DNA of 64,000 bases from Candidatus Krumholzibacteriia bacterium (GCA_016744705.1 JADGDU010000010.1:50451-114450); one strand, 5' to 3'; shown: positions 54,052 to 63,171, counted from the stretch's first letter. The notes: a model not told the origin generated them from the sequence alone. Numbers and translations: made by a program.

Positions 54052-54993
54052 TTGATCAAGGTCCAGAACCTGGTAAAAAAGTACGGCTCACATCGGGCTG
54101 TGGACAGCATCAGTTTTGAAGTGGGAAAGGGTGAACTGTTTGGTCTCCTGGGGCCCAACGGGGCAGGAAAAACCACCACCATCAGCACCTTGGCTACGCT
54201 TTTGCCACCCGATGGTGGAAAGGCCAGCATTGGGGGGCATGATGTGGCCAGCAGCCCTGGGCAAGTGCGGCGTCTGTTAGGCGTCGTTCCCCAGGAAATC
54301 GCTTTATATACTGATTTGAATGCCAGGGATAACTTGCGATTTTGGGGCGAGCTTTATGGTCTGGGCGGAAAATCTCTGGATATGAGGGTGGGCGAATTGC
54401 TGGAATTGTCTGCCCTCGGTGAACATGCTACCCAAAAAGTGAGCACTTTTTCCGGAGGAATGAAGCGCCGGTTGAATCTGGTGGTGGGCCTCATCCATTC
54501 CCCAGAGGTCTTGTTCCTGGATGAACCCACGGTAGGCATTGACGCCCAGGCTCGTACCCGCATTCTGGATATGATTCGCCAGCTGGGGGAAAGTGGCCTG
54601 ACGGTGATTTACACCACTCACTATCTGGAAGAAGCGGAGCAACTCTGCGACCGGATTGGGGTCATCGATCAAGGACAAATGGTGGCCTTGGGTGATAAGG
54701 AAGAACTCATTGCTCAGGTGGGGGATAATGATTTTGTCCGTCTGCAAGTTGCCGCCGCCCAACAAGACAACCTCCTGATGGTTTGCAAGGATTGGCTGGG
54801 TTTTCAGTCCGTGTGTGTGAAACGCGGGAAGGTGGAAATTGAAACCCAGGATGGCGCCCGTTTATTACCCCAACTGCAAGCCTGGCTGAAGGAACAAAAC
54901 CAGCCATTGGAGCAGCTGGAAATTGAGCGCCCCAACCTGGAAACGCTTTACCTCAATCTCACGGGCCGTGGCCTCAGGGAACAGGTGAAGTGA
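54052..54993 (+). CDS. ABC-2 transporter ATP-binding protein (DrrA/NatA type)
   Basis: A 313-residue ATPase starting at TTG 54052 with GGGAG six bases upstream. Walker A is GPNGAGKTTT, the signature is FSGGMKRRL, Walker B is EVLFLDEPTVGID, the switch His is in YTTHYLEEAEQ, and a C-terminal DUF4162-like domain follows. It is coupled to the first permease by a TGATG overlap. Systems of this type export drugs, lipids or sodium; the substrate cannot be told. It is separate from the pilus-linked ABC transporter at 42546. Confidence 0.92.
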   Translation: MIKVQNLVKKYGSHRAVDSISFEVGKGELFGLLGPNGAGKTTTISTLATLLPPDGGKASIGGHDVASSPGQVRRLLGVVPQEIALYTDLNARDNLRFWGELYGLGGKSLDMRVGELLELSALGEHATQKVSTFSGGMKRRLNLVVGLIHSPEVLFLDEPTVGIDAQARTRILDMIRQLGESGLTVIYTTHYLEEAEQLCDRIGVIDQGQMVALGDKEELIAQVGDNDFVRLQVAAAQQDNLLMVCKDWLGFQSVCVKRGKVEIETQDGARLLPQLQAWLKEQNQPLEQLEIERPNLETLYLNLTGRGLREQVK

Positions 54994-56333
54994 TGCGGCT
55001 TAATGCTCTGGTAAGAAAAGACTTGATCCGGTTTGTCAGCGACCGCCGGGCTCTGGTTGTAAACATGGTCCTGCCTCTGCTTTTGACTTCCATCATGGGG
55101 CTCAGTTTTGGTGGTGGTATGTTTGGCCAAAGCAAAGGCATCAGTGCCATTCCTTTGGCGCTGGTGGGTAGCGATCTGCCTGAAATGCTGAAAGAACGAT
55201 TGGCTGAGGGCCTGCGCGAGTCGGAGTTTTTTGAAGTGACCTGGACCGACAGCCTGAATGCAGATGCCATGGTTCGCCAGGGCACAGTCACCGCTGCGGT
55301 CTTTCTGCCGCCTTCCTTTGGCGAAGATTTTTTCCGCCTCAGGCCAGTGGAAATCCAACTTTGGAAAGATCCCGGCAGCGAACTCAAATCCGGTATTGTG
55401 GAGCAAATTATCACTCGTGCGCTGCGCCAGTACCAGGCAGGAGAGGCTGCGTATCTCAGCCTTTGGCCCAACGAAGATTACCCTGATCTGCTCAGTGAAG
55501 ATGGAGAATTCGAGGATGCCTTTATCAACGGAGATATGACCACCATTTGGAAGCGGTGGCGCCAGACGCAAAATGATCCACAATGGGCCGAAGCTCGGGA
55601 TAAAATGATTTTGTCGGTGGACCGACATCTGGCCTTGTCTGAGGCTATGGAATCTTCAGTGGTGAGTCTTACAGTTCACGACAAGGCCCCCATGGGGGAA
55701 GCCGAGACTCCTAAAGACATGAATCTCTATGACTATTTCCTACCTGGTTTTTCCGTGTTTTTTCTGATGTTTGCTGTTTCGGCCAGCGCCCGTGACCTGC
55801 ACCGGGAGAAACTCAATGGGACCTTACACCGACAACTTCTCTCACCCGTTTCCAGCATTGATTTTCTCTTGGGAAAATGGATCTCATCATCTCTGCAGGG
55901 AGTTTTCCAACTGGTGGTTTTGTATTTGCTGGGCGCCGTCCTGTTCCAAGTAAATCTGGGCCCCAACTTTTGGTCACTGCCTGTGGTTATACTGCTGTGT
56001 TGCATGGCCGGCAGCGGATTTTTCCTTGTGATCGCTCTGCTCACTCCTACGGAAAAAATGATGGATAATATCAGCACCATGGTGGTTCTGGTTTTTGCCA
56101 TGGTGGGTGGAAACATGATGCCGCTGGATCAACTGCCCTCCTGGGTGCATACCTTTGGTCGCTTCGGATTTAATTATTGGGCCAATGTTAGTTTCAACGA
56201 CATCATGGCCAAAAACCAGAGTGCCGCTGCCAACCTGCAGCCTCTGATCGTACTCGCGTTTATGACGGCAGGATTTTTGGTGGTCAATGTTCTCATTGTC
56301 CGGCTTAAAATGCGGAAGGGGGTATGGGCGTGA
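54993..56333 (+). CDS. ABC-2 family permease, first
   Basis: A 446-residue permease. The N-terminal LVRKDLIRFVSDRRALVVNMVLPLLL is the typical first helix, followed by a long extracytoplasmic region (about 40-245) and then five or six clustered helices (DYFLPGFSVFFLMFAVSASA, LNGTLHRQLLSPVSSIDFLLGK, NISTMVVLVFAMVGGNMMPL). This is the YhaP/NatB-like arrangement. It overlaps the ATPase gene by one base and the second permease by ten, so the trio forms one operon and the permeases probably form a heterodimer. Confidence 0.9.
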   Translation: MRLNALVRKDLIRFVSDRRALVVNMVLPLLLTSIMGLSFGGGMFGQSKGISAIPLALVGSDLPEMLKERLAEGLRESEFFEVTWTDSLNADAMVRQGTVTAAVFLPPSFGEDFFRLRPVEIQLWKDPGSELKSGIVEQIITRALRQYQAGEAAYLSLWPNEDYPDLLSEDGEFEDAFINGDMTTIWKRWRQTQNDPQWAEARDKMILSVDRHLALSEAMESSVVSLTVHDKAPMGEAETPKDMNLYDYFLPGFSVFFLMFAVSASARDLHREKLNGTLHRQLLSPVSSIDFLLGKWISSSLQGVFQLVVLYLLGAVLFQVNLGPNFWSLPVVILLCCMAGSGFFLVIALLTPTEKMMDNISTMVVLVFAMVGGNMMPLDQLPSWVHTFGRFGFNYWANVSFNDIMAKNQSAAANLQPLIVLAFMTAGFLVVNVLIVRLKMRKGVWA

Positions 56334-57556
56334 ACACCAAAATCATTATGGCCATCATCAAACTTCGTCTGCTGCGTGTCTTTCGCGATCGCACAAACCT
56401 GGTCTGGCTTTTGTTAATGCCCATGATCTTCTCCTTGATCATGGGGCAGCTCATGGGAGATTGGGATAGCGACGGTCCGTCCCGAAAACCCCGCTTTATG
56501 GTTTATGATCTGGATGGCGGCCCGGCCACAGATCAGTTGCTGGCCCCCATGGTAGATCAGGAAAACTTTCTCATGGTGCGAGCTGACTCCGTGATCACCG
56601 AGGCCCGGGCGCGGCAGCTGGTGGAAGAGGGACGCATCACGGCGGCTCTTTTTATTCCCGCTGATTTTTCCGCTGCGGCTGAAGCGGGGCTGCAGGCCAA
56701 CCTTGAGTTGTTTTACAACAGCGAAAGACTGAGCAGCCAGACGGTGCGAACCCAGTTGGATGAAACTCTTCTGACAGTCAATACATTGACCGCTGCCAAT
56801 TCATTAGTTTCGGTTCCCGACAGTGAAGGCCGAATTCCCCCCGGACACAGTGCCCATTTAGACAAGGCTGTCTTTCAGGAAAGCTGGAGCAATCCCCGGG
56901 TCCAGTTGCAGGTACAAACTTTGGGCAGGCAGGAAGAAGTAGACTTTCCCCTGACCCGATCCGCCCAACACGTAGGGCCTTCCTACACTCTGTTTTTTAT
57001 GATGATGTTTCTGATGATGTCGTCCAAAGACCTGGTGGAAGAACGCCGGAACCGCACTTTGTCACGGTTGGTAATCAGCCGTGCCAGCAGTCTGGATCTG
57101 GTGTTGGGATTCTTTCTCGGAGGACTCATTCTGGGCTTGATTCAGGCTACGGTTCTACTGGTGTTGAATATGATGCCGCCCTTCCGGGTGGACTATGGCG
57201 ATTCCCTCGCTGGTCTTGTCCTGGTGGTCTTGCTCTTTGGCGGTTTCTGTTCTGCCGCTTCGGTGTTGCTGGGCAGCATCGCCCGCAGCGGTCCCCAGGC
57301 CGATGGTCTGGGCATGACCTTTACCATGGTCATGGCTTCCCTTGGGGGCTTGTGGTGGCCTTTGGAAATCGTGCCCGGCTTCATGCAGAAACTGGGACAC
57401 AGCCTTCCATCCGGCCAGGCCATTTCTGTTTTTCATGATATGATTGGGCGTGGTTATGGAGTGTCGGAAATATCCGGCTGGCTAGTGGGCTTGGGGATAT
57501 GGTTTTTGGGTGCCTTGCTGCTGGCGGTGTGGCGTTTGCGGCGGTTGGTGGCCTAG
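56324..57556 (+). CDS. ABC-2 family permease, second
   Basis: A 410-residue permease parallel to the one before: N-terminal helix LRVFRDRTNLVWLLLMPMIF, extracytoplasmic domain (about 50-215), then helices TLFFMMMFLMMSSKDLV, RNRTLSRLVISRASSLDLVL, SLAGLVLVVLLFGGF and a C-terminal helix ending WRLRRLVA. ATG 56324 is preceded by GGAAGGGGG. The two permeases share layout but are clearly diverged. A terminator follows. Confidence 0.9.
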   Translation: MGVNTKIIMAIIKLRLLRVFRDRTNLVWLLLMPMIFSLIMGQLMGDWDSDGPSRKPRFMVYDLDGGPATDQLLAPMVDQENFLMVRADSVITEARARQLVEEGRITAALFIPADFSAAAEAGLQANLELFYNSERLSSQTVRTQLDETLLTVNTLTAANSLVSVPDSEGRIPPGHSAHLDKAVFQESWSNPRVQLQVQTLGRQEEVDFPLTRSAQHVGPSYTLFFMMMFLMMSSKDLVEERRNRTLSRLVISRASSLDLVLGFFLGGLILGLIQATVLLVLNMMPPFRVDYGDSLAGLVLVVLLFGGFCSAASVLLGSIARSGPQADGLGMTFTMVMASLGGLWWPLEIVPGFMQKLGHSLPSGQAISVFHDMIGRGYGVSEISGWLVGLGIWFLGALLLAVWRLRRLVA

Positions 57557-57578
57557 AAAACCAACTGGTTTAAAGGAA

Positions 57579-57606
57579 ATGGCTGGTTCCGTAAGGCACC
57601 AGCCAT
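57579..57606. terminator. Bidirectional terminator between convergent genes
   Basis: ATGGCTGGTTCC (57579-57590) pairs with GGCACCAGCCAT (57595-57606) with one mismatch around a GTAA loop. CTCTTT follows on the + strand and ATTTCCTTT on the - strand, so it can serve the exporter operon and the opposing DUF3467 gene. Confidence 0.8.
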
Positions 57607-57618
57607 CTCTTTGACAAC

Positions 57619-57930
57619 TTATTCTGACTGAAAGCCGATTCCCGGTCCATCCTGGCCAGGTTGCCCGGCCAGCTTGATTTCCCCATGAACTTTTTCATAC
57701 CGCTCAATATTGGCGCCGAGGGTTTTGTGCAGAGCCTTCACGGCCTGGGGTGTCATGATGATGCGGGCGTGCACTTTTGTTTTCTGCATTCCCGGAACCA
57801 GCCTGGCAAAATCCATAATGAATTCTGCTGGGCTGTTGGTGATCAGGGCCAGGTTGGCGTAAATGCCTTCGGCCTCTTTTTCACCCAGATCAAGGGTGAT
57901 GCGTTGCTGGGGTTGCTGCGGCTTAGTCAT
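57619..57930 (-). CDS. DUF3467 family protein
   Basis: A 103-residue soluble protein, the only confident minus-strand gene. I start it at the ATG whose first base is 57930, preceded on that strand by AAGGAGT at six bases; a longer frame to 57969 lacks a ribosome site. Family blocks are EGIYANLALITNSPAEFIMDF, ARLVPGM, KTKVHARIIMTPQAVKALHK and LGANIERYEKVHG. DUF3467 proteins are small and conserved in many bacteria, without an established function. It is convergent with the exporter operon and divergent from hldA. Confidence 0.85.
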   Translation of the reverse strand: MTKPQQPQQRITLDLGEKEAEGIYANLALITNSPAEFIMDFARLVPGMQKTKVHARIIMTPQAVKALHKTLGANIERYEKVHGEIKLAGQPGQDGPGIGFQSE

Positions 57931-58025
57931 GGGATACTCCTTGTAAAATGAAAAAACTTTTTTCCACAATACTACTCAAACCCCCATTTGGAAAATGCAT
58001 TTGCATCCTTGGGGCGGGGACAAAT

Positions 58026-58054
58026 TTGACACTCCGGCGCCCCGATGGTAGCTT
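58026..58054 (+). promoter_or_regulatory. Candidate sigma-70 promoter of the heptose genes
   Basis: TTGACA (58026-58031), 17-base spacer, TAGCTT (58049-58054). The -35 is perfect and the -10 weak. It lies about 50 bases before the kinase ATG in the divergent gap. Confidence 0.4.
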
Positions 58055-58105
58055 CCGCCCTTCAGATCTTATCATTTTCAGGGATGAATTCAGAAAGCCA
58101 GTGGC

Positions 58106-59101
58106 ATGAGTCAACTTCCTAACACACCGGATGCAGCCATCGTAGCAACCTTTGCCACCCGCCGTCTGGCTGTCATTGGCGACAGCATGGTGGACCGTTT
58201 CCTTTGGGGTAAGGTGGACCGTATCAGTCCCGAAGCCCCAGTGCCGGTGGTCAAGCTGGAAAAAGAAACCCGCAAGCTGGGAGGGGCGGCCAATGTGGCT
58301 GCCAATATCTGTGCCCTCGGGGCCGAGGTGGTTCTTTTTGGACTCAATGGAAAAGACGAAGCCGGTGTTTGGATGAATGAATTGCTGGCAGAGCACGGCA
58401 TCGATGCCCAGGGCATGGTGGAGGCGGATGATCGTCCTACCACCATCAAGACCCGCATAATTGCCCACAACCAACAAGTGGTGCGCACGGATCGGGAAGA
58501 CGACAGCCCCGTTTTGGATTCTCAGGTCAATGAGCTTCTGGGTCGCCTTGAAGCCATGGGGCCTTTTGATGGATACGTCCTCAGCGATTATGGCAAAGGC
58601 GTACTCACCGACGCAGCCTTAAAACAGTGCATTTCCATCGCCAAAGCTGCCGGCAGCCCCATCATTGTTGACCCCAAAAAAGGCGATTATAGTCAGTACC
58701 GGGGAGTGACCAGCCTCACACCAAACCAGAAGGAAGCAGAGCAGGCCTGTGCTCTTTCCATTACCGAAGAAACCAGCCTCACCAAAGCAGGAAATGCTCT
58801 GCTGGAGCGCACCGCAGCCGACGCTGTCCTGATCACTCGGGGCGAACATGGCATGGCTTTGTTTGAAAAAGACGGCCAGCAACACCACCTGGCCACAGAA
58901 GCTTCTCACGTATATGACGTGACTGGAGCTGGCGATACAGTGATCGCCGTCTATACCACCGCCCTGGCTGCTGGAACTGATTTTTCCACCGCTGCCAGTC
59001 TGGCGAACCACGCCGCGGGTGTGGCAGTGCGGGAGCTGGGTACGGTGGCTGTGACGGCCGATCAATTGCGCGAAGCTCTGGATGAAGCGGGGCAATCATG
59101 A
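58106..59101 (+). CDS. hldA: D-glycero-beta-D-manno-heptose 7-phosphate 1-kinase (RfaE kinase domain)
   Basis: A PfkB-family sugar kinase of 331 residues that makes heptose 1,7-bisphosphate for the LPS inner core. Visible blocks are GDSMVDRFLWGKVDRISPEA, KLGGAANVAANICALGAEV, TTIKTRIIAHNQQVVRTDRE, DYGKGVLTD, DPKKGDY and the catalytic VYDVTGAGDTVIAV with its Asp base. In many proteobacteria this domain is fused to the nucleotidyltransferase as HldE; here the two are separate genes overlapping by four bases (ATGA). Confidence 0.94.
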   Translation: MSQLPNTPDAAIVATFATRRLAVIGDSMVDRFLWGKVDRISPEAPVPVVKLEKETRKLGGAANVAANICALGAEVVLFGLNGKDEAGVWMNELLAEHGIDAQGMVEADDRPTTIKTRIIAHNQQVVRTDREDDSPVLDSQVNELLGRLEAMGPFDGYVLSDYGKGVLTDAALKQCISIAKAAGSPIIVDPKKGDYSQYRGVTSLTPNQKEAEQACALSITEETSLTKAGNALLERTAADAVLITRGEHGMALFEKDGQQHHLATEASHVYDVTGAGDTVIAVYTTALAAGTDFSTAASLANHAAGVAVRELGTVAVTADQLREALDEAGQS

Positions 59102-59589
59102 CTTCTGGCTATAAAACAGGCATCGTGCTGGCCCGAAATGATTTGGCTGCCTGGGCTGAAAGAGTCCACGCCGCCGGCCGCACCATCGCTTTCACCAACG
59201 GGTGTTTTGATCTTATCCACCGAGGCCATCTGGAAAGCCTGAAACAAGCTGCGGCCCCTGCCGATGAATTGGTTGTGGCTCTTAATTCTGACCTGTCGGT
59301 CACAGCGCTTAAGGGCCAGGGCCGACCCATCCTGCCTGAAAATGACCGAGCCGCCTTAATTGCTGCCTTGCGGCCTGTTTCCGCGGTCACCATATTTGGA
59401 GAGCCGACACCGCTGGAGTGTATTCTCCAGATCCGGCCGGACGTGCTCGTCAAGGGGTCCGAGTACAAGGAAGAGGACATCGTGGGAGCCCGGGAAGTCA
59501 AATCCTGGGGTGGCCACATCGTCCGCGTGCCGATGGTGGAAGGTTGGTCGACCTCCCAAATCATTGCAGCGATCCAGAATTTGAGTTGA
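59098..59589 (+). CDS. rfaE2: D-glycero-beta-D-manno-heptose 1-phosphate adenylyltransferase (RfaE nucleotidyltransferase domain)
   Basis: A 163-residue cytidylyltransferase-fold enzyme that forms ADP-heptose after dephosphorylation of the kinase product. It has FTNGCFDLIHRGHLESLKQA (HxGH-type motif), VALNSDLSV, RPILPENDRAALIAALRPV, VLVKGSEYKEEDIVGAREV and the C-terminal GWSTSQII typical of RfaE2. It is translationally coupled to the kinase gene. The intermediate phosphatase GmhB and isomerase GmhA are not in the window. A CDP- or GDP-linked product cannot be excluded from sequence. Confidence 0.94.
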   Translation: MTSGYKTGIVLARNDLAAWAERVHAAGRTIAFTNGCFDLIHRGHLESLKQAAAPADELVVALNSDLSVTALKGQGRPILPENDRAALIAALRPVSAVTIFGEPTPLECILQIRPDVLVKGSEYKEEDIVGAREVKSWGGHIVRVPMVEGWSTSQIIAAIQNLS

Positions 59590-59631
59590 TCGCTGCAGCC
59601 CGAGGCCTCACACCGAGGCGAAGGAGCGATT

Positions 59632-60948
59632 ATGAGCAGGATTAAGGTTATTATTTTAGGCGCAGCCGGCCGTGATTTTCACAACTTCAATTGTGTGTAT
59701 CGTGGCAACGAAACTTATGAAGTTGTCGCATTCACTGCCACCCAAATTCCTGACATTGACGGCCGCAAATACCCCGCCGAACTGGCCGGGGACCTTTATC
59801 CCAATGGTATTCCCATTGAAGATGAATCCAACCTCCTGGAAATGATCAGCAAATACGAACCGGACATGTGTGTCATGAGCTATAGCGATCGCAGCTATGA
59901 GCAAGTCATGAGCTTGGGCAGCATCGTCAATGCCGCTGGCTGCGACTTCTGCATGCTGGGTGAACGCCACACCCAGATCAAAAGCACCAAGCCTGTGATC
60001 AGCGTGGGGGCCGTGCGCACCGGTTGTGGCAAAAGCCAAACCAGCCGCCGCATCTGTGAAATCCTGCGGGCTGCCGGGAAAAAGGTTGTGGCCATTCGCC
60101 ACCCCATGCCCTACGGCGATCTTGTAGCCCAGCGTGTCCAGCGCTTCGCCACTTACGAAGATCTGGCTAAGCACAAGTGCACCATCGAAGAGATGGAAGA
60201 GTACGAACCTCATGTCATGGCCGGTGGCGTAATTTACGCTGGTGTTGATTATGAAGCCATTCTGCGCGAGGCCGAGAAGGAAGCTGACATCATCCTTTGG
60301 GACGGTGGCAACAACGATACTCCCTTCTACAAGAGTGATATGCACATCGTGGTGGCCGACCCTCACCGCGCTGGCCATGAAAACACTTATTTCCCCAGCG
60401 AGACCAACGTGCGTCTGGCTGATGTGGTGATCATCAACAAAGTTGTCGAAGCCGAATTCGAAAATATCGAATTGGTGCGTGATAACATTCGCGAGATCAA
60501 CCCCAACGCCGTGATCATTGATGGCGCCAGTCCACTGACCGTCGAAGGTGATGTGGACCTCATGGGTAAGACGGTGCTGGTTGTTGAAGACGGCCCAACT
60601 CTGACTCATGGCCAGATGGCTTATGGTGCCGGAGTCGTGGCAGCTCTGCGCAACGGCGCCGAAGAGCTGGTGGATCCCCGGCCTTGGGCTGTGGGTAAAT
60701 TGGCAGAAACATTTGAACTCTATCCTGAAATCGGCACCTTGTTGCCGGCCATGGGATATGGCGACCAACAAGTGGCGGATCTGGAAAAAACCATCAACGC
60801 CGTGCCCTGCGATGTTGTGGTTATCGGAACGCCTATCGACCTGAACCGTATTGTCAAAATTGAAAAACCAACCGTTCGGGTGAGTTACGAGCTTCAGGAA
60901 ATTGGTTCGCCAAACCTGAATGAATTGCTGGCAAGGTTCGTCGACTAG
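59632..60948 (+). CDS. Cyclic 2,3-diphosphoglycerate-synthetase-like P-loop GTPase family protein
   Basis: A 438-residue protein with an N-terminal Rossmann-like part (IILGAAGRDFHNFNCVYRGN) and a P-loop GAVRTGCGKSQTSRRICEIL near residue 125. WDGGNNDTPFY follows, then ADPHRAGHENTYFPSETN and VIINKV. These are the hallmarks of the family annotated as cyclic 2,3-diphosphoglycerate synthetase after the archaeal enzyme from Methanothermus, and also found as uncharacterised proteins in bacteria. Whether the bacterial members make that compound is not known to me. It stands between the heptose genes and sucC, with GAAGGAG before the ATG and a hairpin after the stop. Confidence 0.8.
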   Translation: MSRIKVIILGAAGRDFHNFNCVYRGNETYEVVAFTATQIPDIDGRKYPAELAGDLYPNGIPIEDESNLLEMISKYEPDMCVMSYSDRSYEQVMSLGSIVNAAGCDFCMLGERHTQIKSTKPVISVGAVRTGCGKSQTSRRICEILRAAGKKVVAIRHPMPYGDLVAQRVQRFATYEDLAKHKCTIEEMEEYEPHVMAGGVIYAGVDYEAILREAEKEADIILWDGGNNDTPFYKSDMHIVVADPHRAGHENTYFPSETNVRLADVVIINKVVEAEFENIELVRDNIREINPNAVIIDGASPLTVEGDVDLMGKTVLVVEDGPTLTHGQMAYGAGVVAALRNGAEELVDPRPWAVGKLAETFELYPEIGTLLPAMGYGDQQVADLEKTINAVPCDVVVIGTPIDLNRIVKIEKPTVRVSYELQEIGSPNLNELLARFVD

Positions 60949-60976
60949 TAATATTGTACGTGTATGCAACAAGATG

Positions 60977-61007
60977 GTCGGCCGGTCATGGGGACCGGCC
61001 GGCCGAC
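60977..61007. other. GC-rich hairpin between the GTPase gene and sucC
   Basis: GTCGGCCGGTC (60977-60987) pairs with GACCGGCCGGCCGAC (60993-61007) with a four-base bulge. No T-run follows. Possible factor-dependent terminator or mRNA-stability element. Confidence 0.55.
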
Positions 61008-61036
61008 ACTAATGTCAATTTCCGGGGAGGAAATGC

Positions 61037-62167
61037 GTGAATATCCACGAATATCAGGCGAAGGAGATCTTTACAAGCTTTGGCTTGCCTGTGCCCGGCG
61101 GAACAGCGGTCCAGACCGTTGCCGACGCCGTAGCCAGTGCCGAAGAATATGGCTTGCCTGTGATGGTCAAGGCTCAGGTGCTGACCGGTGGCCGCGGCAA
61201 GGCCGGGGGCGTCAAATTCTGTCCCACTATGGATGATGTGAGGGCCAATGCCGAGAGTATCCTGGGCATGGACATCAAGGGTCACACAGTGAACACTGTA
61301 CTGATCACTCCTGCGGTTGATATCGACAGCGAGTTCTATGTGGGTATGCTCATTGACCGCAATACCAAACGCGTTTTGCTGATGGCCAGCGCCGAAGGTG
61401 GAGTGGAAATCGAACAGGTGGCCAAGGACACTCCTGAGCTCATCTTCAAGTTTGCCATTGATCCCCGCTATGGTCTGCTGGACCATGAAGCCATGGACAT
61501 GGGCATGCGCCTGGTCCCTGGCGACATCAAAAAGGCCCGCCAATTGGCCGCCGCCATGCAGAAGCTGTACACCGCTTTTATGGCTTCCGATTCCAGCCTG
61601 GCTGAAATTAACCCTTGGATTTTTACTCCTGCAGGCAAGGGCCACGCCATTGACGCCAAGGTCAATTTGGATGACAACGCCATGTTCCGTCACCCGGATT
61701 ACGAACCACTGCGCGACCTTGACGCAGAAGATGCCAGCGAACGCATGGCCCGCGAAGCCAATCTGAGCTTCGTCAAGCTGAGCGGAAACGTTGGCTGCCT
61801 GGTCAACGGCGCAGGCCTGGCCATGGCCACCATGGATTTGGTGAAATACTACGGCGGACAGCCGGCCAACTTCCTGGATATCGGCGGCAGCTCCAATCCG
61901 GAGAAGGTTGTCGACGCTTTGCGAATCATTCTGTCAGACGAAGAAGTGAAGGTAATCCTCTTCAACATCTTCGGAGGCATCACCCGTTGTGACGATGTGG
62001 CCAAGGGAATTATCGAAGCCACCAAGCGCATGGATATCAACGTGCCCATCGTCGTGCGGTTGACGGGAACCAACGAAGAAGAAGGTCGGGCCTTGCTGTC
62101 CGAAACCGATCTGGTTCCTGCTGCCACCATGGATGAAGCCGTCAAAAAGGCCATCGCACTGGGTTAA
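61037..62167 (+). CDS. sucC: Succinate-CoA ligase (ADP-forming) subunit beta
   Basis: With SucD it interconverts succinyl-CoA and succinate in the TCA cycle with substrate-level phosphorylation. The 376 residues contain NIHEYQAKEIFTSFGLPVP, an ATP-grasp domain (VMVKAQVLTGGRGKAGGV, SLAEINPW) and the C-terminal ligase domain (LVNGAGLAMATMDLVKYYGG, NFLDIGGSS, ILFNIFGGITRCDDVA). All key segments are intact. GTG 61037 follows GGGGAGGAA. sucD follows after 65 bases. Confidence 0.97.
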   Translation: MNIHEYQAKEIFTSFGLPVPGGTAVQTVADAVASAEEYGLPVMVKAQVLTGGRGKAGGVKFCPTMDDVRANAESILGMDIKGHTVNTVLITPAVDIDSEFYVGMLIDRNTKRVLLMASAEGGVEIEQVAKDTPELIFKFAIDPRYGLLDHEAMDMGMRLVPGDIKKARQLAAAMQKLYTAFMASDSSLAEINPWIFTPAGKGHAIDAKVNLDDNAMFRHPDYEPLRDLDAEDASERMAREANLSFVKLSGNVGCLVNGAGLAMATMDLVKYYGGQPANFLDIGGSSNPEKVVDALRIILSDEEVKVILFNIFGGITRCDDVAKGIIEATKRMDINVPIVVRLTGTNEEEGRALLSETDLVPAATMDEAVKKAIALG

Positions 62168-62197
62168 TACCCCGTCTGGTCTAAGAATGTTTTTAAC

Positions 62198-62212
62198 GGC
62201 GCCAGGGGCGCC
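62198..62212. other. Hairpin between sucC and sucD
   Basis: GGCGCC (62198-62203) and GGCGCC (62207-62212) around AGG. Each arm is also self-complementary. No T-run. Confidence 0.45.
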
Positions 62213-62232
62213 TTGAAGAGGAGATAGTTAAA

Positions 62233-63108
62233 ATGGCGATTTTTGTCGACGACAATACCAAGGTTGTCGTGCAGGGAATCACCGGCCGAGATGGCGGTTT
62301 CCACTCCAGTCAGATGCTGGCTTATGGGACCAAAGTTCTCGCAGGTGTTACTCCCGGCCGCGGCGGTCAGATGTTTGAAGATAAAGTACCTGTTTATAAT
62401 ACAGTCAAAGAGGCTGTGGATAATCATGGGGTGAACACCTCCGTGATCTTCGTGCCTCCATTTGGTGCCGCTGGTGCCATCTACGAAGCAGCCGATGCCG
62501 GTTGTAAGCTCATCGTTTGTATCACTGAAGGCGTTCCCACCTGTGACATGGTCAAGGTCATGCCATACCTGGAAGAGCGTGGCGTTCGTTTGATCGGGCC
62601 CAATTGTCCTGGCCTGCTTGCTCCTGGCATTGCCAAGCTGGGCATCCTGCCCACCAGTATTGTCAAGGAAGGCAACGTGGGGCTGGTTTCCCGCAGCGGC
62701 ACCCTGACTTACGAAGTGGTCTACCAACTCTCTGAAGCAGGCCTCGGCCAAACCACCTGCCTGGGCATTGGTGGCGATCCCGTCATCGGAACCACTTTCA
62801 TGGACGCCATCAAGGCATTCAATGACGATCCATTGACAGAAGCATTTGTCATGATCGGTGAAATCGGTGGCGACGCTGAAGAGCAGGCAGCAGCCTGGAT
62901 CAAAGAGAACTGCAAAAAACCTGTGGTTAGCTTCATTGCTGGCCAGACGGCACCTCCCGGCAAGCGCATGGGCCACGCGGGAGCCATCGTCAGTGGTGGT
63001 GCAGGAACCGCAGCTGAGAAGCGCAAGGCTTTGGAGGCAGCAGGTATTCCTGTGGCTGATCGCCCCATGGATATTGTGCCTTTGTTACAGGAAATCTGGA
63101 AGAAGTAG
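62233..63108 (+). CDS. sucD: Succinate-CoA ligase subunit alpha
   Basis: The 291-residue CoA-binding subunit. It has the N-terminal [19 protein letters not shown] (CoA-binding fold), [54 protein letters not shown] and [14 protein letters not shown]. The phosphohistidine is His248 in [18 protein letters not shown] 62233 follows GAGGAG. The sucCD pair is complete, and a 128-base gap with a hairpin separates it from ndk. Confidence 0.97.
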   Translation: MAIFVDDNTKVVVQGITGRDGGFHSSQMLAYGTKVLAGVTPGRGGQMFEDKVPVYNTVKEAVDNHGVNTSVIFVPPFGAAGAIYEAADAGCKLIVCITEGVPTCDMVKVMPYLEERGVRLIGPNCPGLLAPGIAKLGILPTSIVKEGNVGLVSRSGTLTYEVVYQLSEAGLGQTTCLGIGGDPVIGTTFMDAIKAFNDDPLTEAFVMIGEIGGDAEEQAAAWIKENCKKPVVSFIAGQTAPPGKRMGHAGAIVSGGAGTAAEKRKALEAAGIPVADRPMDIVPLLQEIWKK

Positions 63109-63144
63109 GCGCAAGCTACTATATTGCGCGCGCTTGAATGAACT

Positions 63145-63171
63145 GTTGGCCCGGTGTATAGCCGGGCCAAC
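63145..63171. terminator. Hairpin after sucD, possible terminator
   Basis: A perfect 10-bp stem GTTGGCCCGG (63145-63154) with CCGGGCCAAC (63162-63171), followed only by CTTTAAAT, so termination may be partial. Confidence 0.55.

Noticed and set aside
54052..57556. Second pilus-linked ABC system
   Set aside because: It is a DrrA/NatA-type exporter in another operon, has no sigma-54 element, and lies apart from pilus genes.
59656..60972. Antisense open frame of about 438 codons
   Set aside because: It mirrors the GTPase gene almost exactly. The + strand protein has a P-loop and family motifs; the antisense one has none.
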